The position numbers and the translations under genes were made by a program. This document shows positions 48,033 to 57,111 of a stretch of DNA of 64,000 nucleotides, one piece after another. Every line of letters starts with the position of its first letter. The first letter of the stretch is position 1. This DNA is from Ruegeria conchae. GTDB taxonomy: Bacteria > Pseudomonadota > Alphaproteobacteria > Rhodobacterales > Rhodobacteraceae. The DNA is taken from positions 434,001 through 498,000 of the forward strand of contig NZ_AEYW01000006.1 of NCBI RefSeq assembly GCF_000192475.1, in the 5' to 3' direction. A model generated the notes under the pieces. The model did no database searches and had not been told where the DNA came from. It saw only the letters and a list, made by a program, of their open reading frames with translations.

Positions 48033-48503
48033 AATTCACCCACGAGATATTTTCAGCCAGATGAAGAGATCCTGTGCTGTGATCTGTGGGTGTTATTCAG
48101 TTTGCCCATTGTCTTTTCCACAGGACTGCTTTTATTGTGTTCGGACGGGCCAGGCGATTTGACGCCCAGAAGTCCCGAATCATTGAGTTTCGCTGCTGAT
48201 CTGCTGCTGAGGATCATTTCCACGCAGTTCAGCAGGCCGATTGTGCCCCAGCCGGGGCAACTGAGTACCTGAACCCGTTCTGGCGGGTGAAAGGAATAAT
48301 GGGCAGGCCGCGGCCCTATCCCGTGCCTGTCGGAGAAGAACCGCGATGACGCGCGCGCAACGATTGAGTATACGGGCAGGGGGCCACAGCGCCGCACCCT
48401 GCCGCGCGCCGTCTGAAATCGCCCGTACAAGACACCTCCCCAAAAGCGCCTGTCCGCCTGGACGGGTCAGGACAACGCGTTTGGCGCGGTGCACCAAGGA
48501 CAC
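48033..48503 (+). other. Long rne leader region with stable hairpins
   Basis: About 470 bases without a recognisable gene. It has several stems: TGCCCC AGCC GGGGCA, a GCAGGG/CCCTGC pair and CTGTCC GCC TGGACGG. In other bacteria rne has a long 5' untranslated region by which RNase E controls its own mRNA; this would fit, but no promoter start could be fixed. Confidence 0.5.
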
Positions 48504-51295
48504 ATGGCTAAGAAAATGCTTATCGATGCCACCCACGCGGAGGAAACCCGCGTTGTGGTGGTCGATGGAAACAAGGTTGAGGAATTTGACTTTGAATCCG
48601 AAAACAAACGCCAGCTTGCTGGCAACATCTATCTTGCAAAAGTAACGAGGGTTGAGCCGTCGCTTCAGGCGGCTTTTGTGGATTATGGCGGTAACCGGCA
48701 CGGGTTTCTGGCGTTTTCTGAGATTCATCCGGATTATTATCAAATCCCGGTCGCCGACCGCGAAGCGCTGATGGAAGAAGAGCGCGCTTATGCCGAAGCC
48801 ATGAGGGCACGGGATGAGGCGGAGGAATCCAAACCCAAAAAACGTCGCTCGCGCTCACGCAGCAAGGCGGCAGATGTGAAAACGGATGACCCGGTCGAAA
48901 CCCTCGAAGTTTCGTCCGAACCCACCGGTATGGAAACCATCGATCTGGGAGATGAAACTGAGGAGACCGATCTATCGGTTCCCGAGGGGACTTCGCCCAT
49001 GGAAACGGTTGCTGAGACCCCTGTAGAGGAACCGGCCGACGAAGCAGTTGACCAGTCGGAAGAGACCGCGATTGAGCAGGTTGCCGAGCAAGAGGCACCC
49101 AGCGCGGAAGATTCCTCTGAGGAGCAATCCGAAGCTGTTGCAGGGGATGTCACAGAAGGAGCATCCGAAGAGACTGCCGAGGATGCGGCTCAAGAAGAAG
49201 CCGTTGAGGGCTCTGTTGACACGGAGACCTCGGAGGAGGCTGATCAAGACGTGGACGAGAGCGAGGAGGCCAAGGCGCCGGACGCTGCCTCGAAAGACGA
49301 CTCGATCGAATCCGTAGCGGATGAAGATGATAGCGAGGACATCCGTCCTCCGCGTAAACCGCGCCCACGCCGGTACAAGATTCAAGAAGTCATCAAGGTG
49401 CGCCAGGTTTTGCTGGTGCAGGTGGTCAAGGAAGAACGTGGCAACAAGGGTGCGGCGCTGACCACATATCTTTCGTTGGCCGGTCGTTATTGCGTGCTGA
49501 TGCCAAACACGGCGCGCGGTGGAGGGATCAGCCGCAAGATCACCAACGCGGCCGACCGGAAAAATTGAAGGACATCGCCTCGGAGATCGACGTACCAACA
49601 GGTGCGGGTCTGATCGTGCGCACGGCAGGGGCCAAGCGCACCAAGTCAGAGATCAAGCGCGACTATGAATACCTGCAACGTATGTGGGAACAGATTCGAG
49701 AACTGACGCTGCAATCCATCGCGCCGGCAAAGATTTACGAAGAAGGCGACCTGATCAAAAGGTCGATCCGCGATCTCTATAATCGTGATATCGATGAAGT
49801 TCTGGTTGAAGGTGAGGGCGGGTATCGCATCGCCAAAGACTTCATGAAGATGATCATGCCGTCCCATGCCAAGAACGTGAAACGGTATGAGGATGCGCTG
49901 CCACTTTTCGCGCGTTATCAAGTGGAGAGCTATCTGGCAGGGATGTTCAACCCGACGGTTCAGTTGAAATCGGGTGGCTACATCGTTATCGGCGTGACCG
50001 AAGCCCTGGTGGCAATCGACGTGAACTCGGGTCGGGCGACCAAAGAAGGCTCGATCGAGGAAACTGCGCTTAAAACGAACCTAGAGGCCGCAGAAGAGGT
50101 GGCACGCCAATTGCGTCTGCGCGATCTTGCGGGCCTGATCGTCATCGACTTCATTGATATGGACGAGCGTAAGAACAACTCGGCTGTTGAAAAACGCTTG
50201 AAGGACAAGCTGAAAACAGATCGCGCCCGTATTCAGGTGGGCCGGATTTCGGGCTTTGGTCTGCTTGAGATGAGCCGCCAACGTCTGCGGCCTGGTATGC
50301 TTGAAGCGACGACACAGCCGTGCCCGTCTTGCCATGGCACTGGTCTGATCCGATCGGATGACAATATGGCGCTGTCGATATTGCGCCAGATCGAAGAAGA
50401 AGGCACCCGCCGCCGTTCGCGTGAGGTTCTGGTGAGGTGTCCGGTCAGCATCGCCAATTTCCTGATGAACCAGAAACGTGAACATATCGCTCAGATCGAG
50501 GCGCGGTATGGTTTGTCGGTGCGCATCGAAGGGGATGTGCATCTGGTTAGCCCTGATTTCTCGATGGAGAAGTTCAAAACCGCCAGCCGCGTTGTTCCCG
50601 AGGCTACTGCCCCGGTGGTATCGGTGGATGCGTCCCTGATGGATTTGGTCGACGCCACCGAAGAGGAAGAAAGCGAAGAAGAAGTCACAGTACAGACCGA
50701 GGAAGAGACCAAGCCCAAGCGCAAGCGTCGTCGGCGTCGGCGCAAGAAGAACGCGGGCGGTTCGGAGGCGTCTGATAGTGATACTGACGAAACTGAGGCC
50801 GAGAATAACGCTGAGGCGGCTGAGCGGGCTGAAACTGTTGAGACCGAGCAGGCCGAGGCCGAACCGGTTAATGAGGAAGCGGCTGAGAAACCAGCCAAGC
50901 CCAAGAAGCGTCGGGCGCCGCGTCGCCGTAAAAAGGATGCAGATACTGACGCCGATGCCAACGAAACTCAGTCTGCCACAGATGACACGGCGGCTGAACA
51001 GGCGAACGAACTAGTTGCTTCCACAGTTGAGGTTTCCGACGCTGAACCAGAGCAAACCCCAGAAGCCCAGAACCCCGGGGAAGCACCCGAACCTGAGGTT
51101 GCCGAGGCTCAGCCAGTAGAAGCTTCTGAACAGGCTGAACCGGTGGCCATAGAGGCCGAGGAACAGCCTATAGAGATTGAACCTGAAGTTGTAGAGACTG
51201 AGACCCCGGAGCCTGTCCTGGAGGTTGTGACGGAAGAACCTGAACCTGCGCCAGCCAAGCCAAAGCGGCGCGGGTGGTGGTCACTCGGGCAATAA
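48504..51295 (+). CDS. rne: Ribonuclease E with internal frameshift
   Basis: Essential endonuclease of RNA decay and rRNA processing. The N-terminal part (MAKKMLIDATHAEETRVVVVDG, S1 domain) is read to a stop at 49566-49568. From about 49560 the rest continues in the -1 frame (KLKDIASEIDVPTGAG..., DNase I-like ANDVNSGRAT-type VAIDVNSGRATKEGS, zinc link CPSCHGTG, then a charged tail). The reading RKN-stop becomes RKKLKD if one A is added to the run of five at 49560-49564, which restores a 930-residue protein. An acidic insertion (about 110-270) interrupts the S1 domain as in alphaproteobacteria. Sequencing error, real mutation or slippage are all possible. Confidence 0.9.
49560..49564 (+). other. 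rne: A5 run, frameshift site in rne
   Basis: CGG AAA AAT TGA in the upstream frame; with six A it would read CGG AAA AAA TTG. The run ends the first frame and begins the second. Confidence 0.9.
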
Positions 51296-51297
51296 AG

Positions 51298-51329
51298 AAA
51301 AGGCGGGCTGATTGGCCCCGCCTTTTTCT
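51298..51329 (+). terminator. Terminator after rne
   Basis: AAAAGGCGGG/CCCGCCTTTT stem with a 9-base loop and a T-rich tail. Confidence 0.9.
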
Positions 51330-51351
51330 TTAATACTATCGTGACGAGTCG

Positions 51352-51585
51352 CTAGACGGATTTTCGGATCAAATAGATCTGATGACCATCTACACTGTCT
51401 TGTGAAATGAGCGTGTGACCCGCCTCAGTACAGAAATGCGGCACGTCGATTATCGCTGCCGGATCATCAGCAAGCAGGCGCAGGACACCACCTGCAGGTA
51501 AGGATTTAAGCCTTTTTCGGGCCTTGAGGACGGGTAGAGGGCATAACAATCCCAGCGCATCCAATGTATCTGTCTCATCTGTCAT
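51352..51585 (-). CDS. TusA-family sulfur carrier-like protein
   Basis: 77 residues: LDALGLLCPLPVLKARKRL with Cys15 in the CPxP motif and the two-layer fold of TusA/SirA proteins (LRLLADDPAAIIDVPHFC). These pass persulfide sulfur in tRNA thiolation or other paths. ATG 51585 gives the normal length; the site before it is weak. Divergent from ccdA with 105 bases between. Confidence 0.85.
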   Translation of the reverse strand: MTDETDTLDALGLLCPLPVLKARKRLKSLPAGGVLRLLADDPAAIIDVPHFCTEAGHTLISQDSVDGHQIYLIRKSV

Positions 51586-51690
51586 TCGGTTGAGATATTT
51601 CCAACAAGGGGCACTGTCCAGCGTGCAACCACGAGGATGTGACCGAATGGCCCCGTGACGAAACCCACTTGATACCATATGTGCTGATCC

Positions 51691-52443
51691 ATGTTCGGAA
51701 TTGAGATCATCGATGCAGGACTTTTACCTGCCATGTTTGTCGCCTTGCTCGGCGGGCTGATCAGCTTTTTGTCGCCCTGCGTGTTGCCGATTGTGCCCCC
51801 CTATCTTGCGTATATGAGCGGCGTGACCATTCACGAAATGCAGGACGAGGCGCGCGCGCGGCGCAAGGCGACCCTGTCGGCGCTTTTCTTTGTTCTGGGT
51901 CTGTCGACGGTATTTCTTCTGCTGGGCTTCACAGCATCGGCCTTTGGAGCCTTCGTACTCCAGAATCAGGTGCTTTTTGCTAAATTGTCAGGCGCGGTGG
52001 TGATTGTTTTTGGCCTGCACTTTCTGAATGTGTTCCGTATCCCTCTGTTAGATCGCGAAGCGCGCGTTGATGCTGGAGAATCCGGTGGTTCCGTATTCGG
52101 GGCCTATATTCTGGGCCTGGCGTTTGCTTTTGGCTGGACGCCCTGCATCGGTCCCCAACTGGGGGCAATCTTGTCGTTGGCCGCGTCAGAGGCGTCTGTC
52201 GCACGCGGCACGTTGTTACTAGGTGTTTATGCTGCAGGGCTGGGTATTCCGTTTCTTTTGGCCGCAATGTTCCTTAACCGCTCCATGGCCGTTATGAACC
52301 GTATCAAACCTCACATGGGTACGATCGAAAAGGTGATGGGTGGGTTGCTATTGTTCGTCGGTATCATGCTGATCACTGGGCTGTTCACGGAATTCAGCTG
52401 GTGGCTGCTTGAAACATTTCCAGCTTTGGCGAATTTTGGTTAA
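51691..52443 (+). CDS. ccdA: Cytochrome c biogenesis protein CcdA
   Basis: 250-residue inner-membrane protein with six hydrophobic segments; Cys30 in LSPCVLPIVPPYL and the second near 144 in GWTPCIGPQLGA. CcdA moves electrons from thioredoxin to the periplasm for cytochrome c maturation. Far from ccmEFH in this window. Confidence 0.93.
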   Translation: MFGIEIIDAGLLPAMFVALLGGLISFLSPCVLPIVPPYLAYMSGVTIHEMQDEARARRKATLSALFFVLGLSTVFLLLGFTASAFGAFVLQNQVLFAKLSGAVVIVFGLHFLNVFRIPLLDREARVDAGESGGSVFGAYILGLAFAFGWTPCIGPQLGAILSLAASEASVARGTLLLGVYAAGLGIPFLLAAMFLNRSMAVMNRIKPHMGTIEKVMGGLLLFVGIMLITGLFTEFSWWLLETFPALANFG

Positions 52444-52530
52444 CCCTCTGGCACTAAACGTGGATGGTTAAACGGCGGGTCTTACCTTGACCTTGCCGCT
52501 GCGCTAATCTGCGGATCAGAGGGCCGGGTC

Positions 52531-53742
52531 ATGAGCAGTCAACAAACCCAACCACAGGTGCGCAAGCGCCGGGTGTTTTATATACCCGGCTATGATCCGA
52601 TTCCCCCACGCCGCTATCGCGAACTCTATCGAAGAGAGAGCCGTTCCCAGGCCGCGATATCTGGTTACGAGATCGAAGTGATCGGCAAAACCGATGGTGG
52701 AGCCTATGGTTGGCGCGTTCTTTCACATCAAGACGGTGTATCTGTTGAGACCGAGATCGAGGTTTTGGTTTGGGCTGATATCGTTAAGGACAGCATGGTG
52801 CGCTCGATACTGGTGACGTATTTTCAAATGGTACAGACCGCCTGCATCTACATATCAACGGGAACGCTTTGGCGCCTTATGCAATTGCGCAAGGGTCCGG
52901 TTATCGCCGCACTATATCCGGTAGGAATGTTATTGGCTCAACTTGCGCTGGCTCTGCTGGTTGGGTGGGGTGTTGCTGTTGGGTTAAGCACGTTCATGTG
53001 GTGGTGGTCTGTGCTGCCTGCTGCTGTGGCCGTTTACGCTCTGATGCGCTGGTTTCGAGCGATCGACAACCGATTGTTCGCCTATTACCTGATGCATGAC
53101 TATGCGCATTCCGCACGTTTAAAAGGTGCATATTCACCTGAGCTGACAACGCGGCTTGACCAGTTTTCAGATCAGATTTCGCAGGCCCTCAGATCTGACG
53201 TTGATGAGGTTTTGGTCGTTGGCCATAGCTCTGGGGCTCATCTTGGCGTGACAGCCCTGGCTGAGGTTCTAAGGAGGCAGGGCAAGATCGGCGGGCCGGC
53301 CTTGTCATTCCTGTCATTGGGGCAGGTTGTGCCGATGGTTTCCTTTTTGCCAAAGGCCTGCGTCTTGCGGACCGATCTGCAATATCTCTCGGGTAGCGAG
53401 GGACTGACCTGGGTCGATGTTTCAGCACCCGGAGACGGCTGCGCCTTCGCTTTGTGTGATCCGGTGGCGGTTAGCGGAGTATCGCCACCCAACAAATGCT
53501 GGCCGCTGGTACTGTCCGCAGCGTTCACTCAAACCCTTTCACCCGAGCGCTGGAAAAAGCTCAGGTGGCGGTTCTTTCGGCTGCATTTCCAGTATCTGTG
53601 CGCGTTCGATAGGCCCAATGATTACGACTACTTCAAAATAACCGCGGGCCCGCAAACGCTGGGAGAAAGGTTTGCTAACCGAACACCTTCGCGTTCACGC
53701 ATTGAAAGCACCATTTCGAAACACACTACGGTGGCGGCATGA
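52531..53742 (+). CDS. Membrane alpha/beta hydrolase-like protein, unknown
   Basis: 403 residues. Starts RRVFYIPGYDPIPPRRY, has two membrane helices (about 125-150 and 153-172), and GHSSG at 231-235 with the likely nucleophile Ser233, so it appears to be a membrane-tethered serine hydrolase. It overlaps the following P450 gene by four bases. I do not recognise a characterised family; substrate unknown. The pair suggests a shared hydrophobic substrate. Confidence 0.65.
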   Translation: MSSQQTQPQVRKRRVFYIPGYDPIPPRRYRELYRRESRSQAAISGYEIEVIGKTDGGAYGWRVLSHQDGVSVETEIEVLVWADIVKDSMVRSILVTYFQMVQTACIYISTGTLWRLMQLRKGPVIAALYPVGMLLAQLALALLVGWGVAVGLSTFMWWWSVLPAAVAVYALMRWFRAIDNRLFAYYLMHDYAHSARLKGAYSPELTTRLDQFSDQISQALRSDVDEVLVVGHSSGAHLGVTALAEVLRRQGKIGGPALSFLSLGQVVPMVSFLPKACVLRTDLQYLSGSEGLTWVDVSAPGDGCAFALCDPVAVSGVSPPNKCWPLVLSAAFTQTLSPERWKKLRWRFFRLHFQYLCAFDRPNDYDYFKITAGPQTLGERFANRTPSRSRIESTISKHTTVAA

Positions 53743-55088
53743 GGCCACCTAAACCTGCTTCACGGCCCGATAAGGTTTCACTCTGGCGGTATATGCGTTT
53801 GTTTCGACAAGACCTTCTGTCGGCGCAACCTCAACGTTTGTATCGGGCCTGGATGGCTGAGTTTCGGACGCCTTTCTTTCGGTCGTTCCTGATCAACCAA
53901 CCGGAACTGATCCGCACCGTGTTGAAAGATCGACCCGATGCGTTTCCCAAATCAAGCCGCATCAGCGAAGGTTTGCGCCCGCTGCTGGGGCGGTCGGTGT
54001 TTCTGACCAATGGGGCGGTCTGGAAACAGCAGCGCAGGATCATCGACCCTGCGTTTGAAGGTGGCCGATTGAAAGACACATTTCCCGCGATGGTAGATGC
54101 GGCGCAAGCTTGCGTCGACAGGCTTGAGGTGCGCGTTGGGCAGGACGTGGAATGTGAAGAGATCACCAGCCACGTGGCCGCAGATGTCATTTTTAGAACC
54201 TTGTTCTCGGTTCCGATTGAGCATGAGGTAGCTGCGCAGGTTTTTGAAAAGTTCAGGATCTATCAGCGCGAACAACCTTTGTTGAACCTAGCAGCCTTTG
54301 TACCGCTTCCCAAATGGGGCCCCCGGTTACATTCGCGCAAGACGCGTCAGACCGCCCGACAAATACGCGCTCTGATCAGCCAACTAACACTTGACCGGGC
54401 AGCAGCAATCAAGAACGGAACGGCACCTGATGATCTCGCCACAAAGATCATGACGACTAACGATCCAGAGACAGGCAAATGCTTTGACGCGCAAGACATG
54501 GTCGATCAGGTCGCCATTTTCTTTCTCGCGGGGCATGAAACCAGTGCATCAGCGTTGGCATGGGCCCTGTATCTACTGGCCTTGTATCCCGATTGGCAGG
54601 ATAAACTGTCAGAAGAGGCGCAAGCGCTGGATACACCCGAGTTCTCGGCGATGTCCCAACTACGACTTAGCCGCGATGTATTTCGTGAGGCGCTGCGCCT
54701 GTACCCACCTGTTCCAATGATGGTGCGTGAAGCCTCTTGTCCGGAAAAATTCCGTGACAGAGATATTCCACAAAAATCTCAGATTGTAGTCAGCCCCTGG
54801 CATTTACATCGCCACGAACGCTTATGGGACAGACCAGACGAATTTGACCCCGGGCGATGGGCTACAGAGAACGGAAAGGCATTTCAACGCGACGCCTACA
54901 TCCCATTTTCTGCCGGCCCTCGGGTTTGCACAGGCGCGGGGTTCGCCATGGTTGAGGGTCCACTCATACTGTCGATGCTGCTGCGTCGATATCGCTTTGA
55001 AACAATCGAAGGCAAAACGCCCGTACCGGTCGCACATCTGACCGTCAGATCAAAGGATGGGATTTGGTTGCGTCTAGTTGAGCGCTAA
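53739..55088 (+). CDS. Cytochrome P450
   Basis: 449 residues. I-helix AGHETSASALAW (about 263), ExxR in FREALRLYPPVP and the heme-binding loop FSAGPRVCTGAGF with Cys397. P450s insert one oxygen atom into a substrate; specificity cannot be read. ATGA overlap with the hydrolase gene shows the two are made together. No ferredoxin or reductase is adjacent. A LacI-type site overlaps its end and belongs to the next gene. Confidence 0.92.
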   Translation: MRPPKPASRPDKVSLWRYMRLFRQDLLSAQPQRLYRAWMAEFRTPFFRSFLINQPELIRTVLKDRPDAFPKSSRISEGLRPLLGRSVFLTNGAVWKQQRRIIDPAFEGGRLKDTFPAMVDAAQACVDRLEVRVGQDVECEEITSHVAADVIFRTLFSVPIEHEVAAQVFEKFRIYQREQPLLNLAAFVPLPKWGPRLHSRKTRQTARQIRALISQLTLDRAAAIKNGTAPDDLATKIMTTNDPETGKCFDAQDMVDQVAIFFLAGHETSASALAWALYLLALYPDWQDKLSEEAQALDTPEFSAMSQLRLSRDVFREALRLYPPVPMMVREASCPEKFRDRDIPQKSQIVVSPWHLHRHERLWDRPDEFDPGRWATENGKAFQRDAYIPFSAGPRVCTGAGFAMVEGPLILSMLLRRYRFETIEGKTPVPVAHLTVRSKDGIWLRLVER

Positions 55089-55090
55089 CA
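55077..55090. promoter_or_regulatory. LacI-type operator before class I aldolase
   Basis: GTTGAGCGCTAACA: 11 of 14 bases of TGTTAGCGCTAACA. It overlaps the P450 stop and lies 71 bases before the aldolase ATG. Confidence 0.55.
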
Positions 55091-55160
55091 AACTACCATC
55101 GTTCGTCGGCTTGCTGTATGCGGTTGGAAAATGCGGAATCATATTGAACGGGAATGAGTT

Positions 55161-56042
55161 ATGTCGAAAGCAGAACAGCGCGCGCAGATGTCCGAAGGCG
55201 CAGGATTTATTGCAGCCCTGGATCAAAGCGGCGGTTCAACCCCAAAAGCACTGGCTTTGTATGGCGTTGATGCCTCTGGGTATAACTCAGACGAAGAGAT
55301 GTTCGGAGAGATCCAGAAGATGCGCGCCCGGATCATTCTGGCAGAAGATTTCACCAAGGAGAAAGTGATTGGGGCGATCCTGTTCGAACGTACGCTAGGT
55401 GAAGAAATCGATGGCAAGAAGGTCGCAGATTACCTGTGGTCGGTCAAAAACATCGTGCCATTTCTGAAGATTGATAAAGGGCTTGAGGAACAAGCCAATG
55501 GCGTTCAAATGATGAAGCCTATCCCGGGGCTGGCAGAAACCCTGTCCAACGCGGATGGCGTTTTCGGAACCAAGGAACGCTCGGTCATCCACGAAGCCAA
55601 TGCGCAGGGCATCGCGGATGTTGTTGCACAGCAATTTGAAGTGGCCCGGGTCGTTACAGACGCAGGCATGGTGCCGATTGTCGAGCCCGAAGTGAACATC
55701 CATTCGGAAACCAAAGCCGAGGCCGAAGACATCTTGAAATCAGAAATCCTGAAGAACCTCGATCAATTGGCCGAGGGGCAGGAGGTGATGCTGAAGCTGA
55801 CCATTCCAAGTCAGGCCAACTTGTATGACGAGGTGGCCGACCACCCACGTGTTCTGCGCGTGGTTGCGCTGTCGGGTGGATATTCGACCGAGCAGGCTTG
55901 TGACCTGCTCGGCAAGAACGGCAAGATGATCGCGTCTTTCTCTCGCGCGCTGACTGAAGGCTTGTCCAAGCAACAATCCGATGCGGAATTCAATGCAGCG
56001 CTCGGAAGCAACATTGACAATATCTACCGCGCCTCGATCTGA
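55161..56042 (+). CDS. fda: Class I fructose-bisphosphate aldolase
   Basis: 293 residues of the small class I (Schiff base) type: GFIAALDQSGGSTPKAL, VMLKLTIPSQ with the likely Schiff-base lysine, and RVVALSGGYSTEQA. It cleaves or makes fructose 1,6-bisphosphate without a metal ion. Separate transcription from the P450 gene is likely, because of the LacI-type site between. Converges on tag. Confidence 0.95.
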   Translation: MSKAEQRAQMSEGAGFIAALDQSGGSTPKALALYGVDASGYNSDEEMFGEIQKMRARIILAEDFTKEKVIGAILFERTLGEEIDGKKVADYLWSVKNIVPFLKIDKGLEEQANGVQMMKPIPGLAETLSNADGVFGTKERSVIHEANAQGIADVVAQQFEVARVVTDAGMVPIVEPEVNIHSETKAEAEDILKSEILKNLDQLAEGQEVMLKLTIPSQANLYDEVADHPRVLRVVALSGGYSTEQACDLLGKNGKMIASFSRALTEGLSKQQSDAEFNAALGSNIDNIYRASI

Positions 56043-56054
56043 TCGCAGGAGATT

Positions 56055-56657
56055 TTATACTGGCTTGATGAAATCGCGGCGCATTTGCGTCGCTTTTTCG
56101 CGCATGGCACATCCAATTGCGTGATCATTAATCAACCCCATAGCCTGCATGAAGGCAAACACGGTCGTAGGACCGACGAATTTCCAGCCGCGTTTTTTCA
56201 GATCTTTCGACATCGCAATGGATTCTGCCGAAGTGGATGCGCTTTGCGGGGCTGGTGGTGTCTCAGGCTCGTACCTCCAGACATACGCTGCCAATGATCC
56301 TTCAGCTGCGATTAGGTCCTGCACGCGACCGGCGTTATTGATCACGGCTTCGATCTTGCCGCGGTGACGTACGATTCCTTTGTCGTCCAGAAGACGATTG
56401 ACATCTGCATCAGAAAACACTGCTATCTTGTTGAAATCAAAGTTTCTAAACGCTGCTCTGAAATTCTCGCGTTTTGACAGAATGGTGCGCCAGCTCAGGC
56501 CCGACTGAAAGCTTTCAAGGCATAGTTTTTCAAACAACCGTCTGTCGTCGGAAACGGGATATCCCCATTCGTTGTCATGATAGTCGAAGAATTCAGGGGC
56601 GGCGTTGCACCACGCGCACCGAGATCTCCCATCTGGACCCGTTGCCAAATCGCTCAT
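56055..56657 (-). CDS. tag: DNA-3-methyladenine glycosylase I
   Basis: 200 residues: CAWCNAAPEFFDYHDNEWGYP (zinc cysteines and substrate pocket), LCLESFQSGLSWRTILSKRENFR, and KFVGPTTVFAFMQAMG. Removes alkylated adenine from DNA. GAGG lies seven bases before the ATG. Confidence 0.96.
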   Translation of the reverse strand: MSDLATGPDGRSRCAWCNAAPEFFDYHDNEWGYPVSDDRRLFEKLCLESFQSGLSWRTILSKRENFRAAFRNFDFNKIAVFSDADVNRLLDDKGIVRHRGKIEAVINNAGRVQDLIAAEGSLAAYVWRYEPETPPAPQSASTSAESIAMSKDLKKRGWKFVGPTTVFAFMQAMGLINDHAIGCAMREKATQMRRDFIKPV

Positions 56658-56716
56658 GAATGTACCTCTTTTGTTCCCCGCGAGGATAAGCGACGCGATT
56701 GGCTGAAATCAAGCAA

Positions 56717-56938
56717 TCATTCAGTTTGACGATACCAATTCAGAATGAAAACGCGAATGGCCGAAGCTAACCCGGTTTCAGGATCACGTTCTGCATCAAT
56801 ATTTGCCGCCAGGACATTGATTGGTATATCTTTTTTCCGCGCAATGTCACGGAATGCCTGCCAGAATTCATCCTCAAGCGAAACGGATGTTCGATGACCT
56901 TGCAAGGTCAGGGAGCGTTTGACAGGCCGCCCGCTCAT
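56717..56938 (-). CDS. Ribbon-helix-helix protein
   Basis: 73 residues: GRPVKRSLTLQGHRTSVSLEDEFWQAFRDIARKKDIPINVL is a ribbon-helix-helix fold, a DNA-binding dimer of the small RHH type, with a C-terminal helix AIRVFILNWY. ATGA overlap with the DUF4169 gene. Its target is unknown; self-control of the fumC operon is possible. A toxin gene is not seen. Confidence 0.85.
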   Translation of the reverse strand: MSGRPVKRSLTLQGHRTSVSLEDEFWQAFRDIARKKDIPINVLAANIDAERDPETGLASAIRVFILNWYRQTE

Positions 56939-57111
56939 TCGTCGACCTTGTGACCGTCGAGGTCGCGGCGCTGGCGCATTTGCTCCAGCTTTACCACAGC
57001 TTTCTCGGATTTGGTCTGTCCGTGTTTCGCAGCGTTTGCATCTGCACGGGCCTTCTTTTCGGCCCGCGCTTTCTCTTTTCGATACCGGTTCAGGTTGACC
57101 GGCTTGCCCAT
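56935..57111 (-). CDS. DUF4169 family protein
   Basis: 58 residues: [20 protein letters not shown], very basic and helical, then KSEKAVVKLEQMRQRRDLDGHKV. Matches DUF4169, a small alphaproteobacterial family of unknown role. Shares one base with the fumC stop and overlaps the RHH gene, giving fumC-DUF4169-RHH in one operon. Confidence 0.85.
   Translation of the reverse strand: MGKPVNLNRYRKEKARAEKKARADANAAKHGQTKSEKAVVKLEQMRQRRDLDGHKVDE

Noticed and set aside
48114..48122. TTTTCCACA, resembling a DnaA box
   Set aside because: A single near match without other boxes, AT-rich unwinding region or neighbouring dnaA; no sign of an origin.
49490..51295. Separate second gene for the C-terminal part of RNase E
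   Set aside because: It has no start of its own; the first residues in that frame do not match RNase E until the A run, so it is the continuation of rne after a frameshift.
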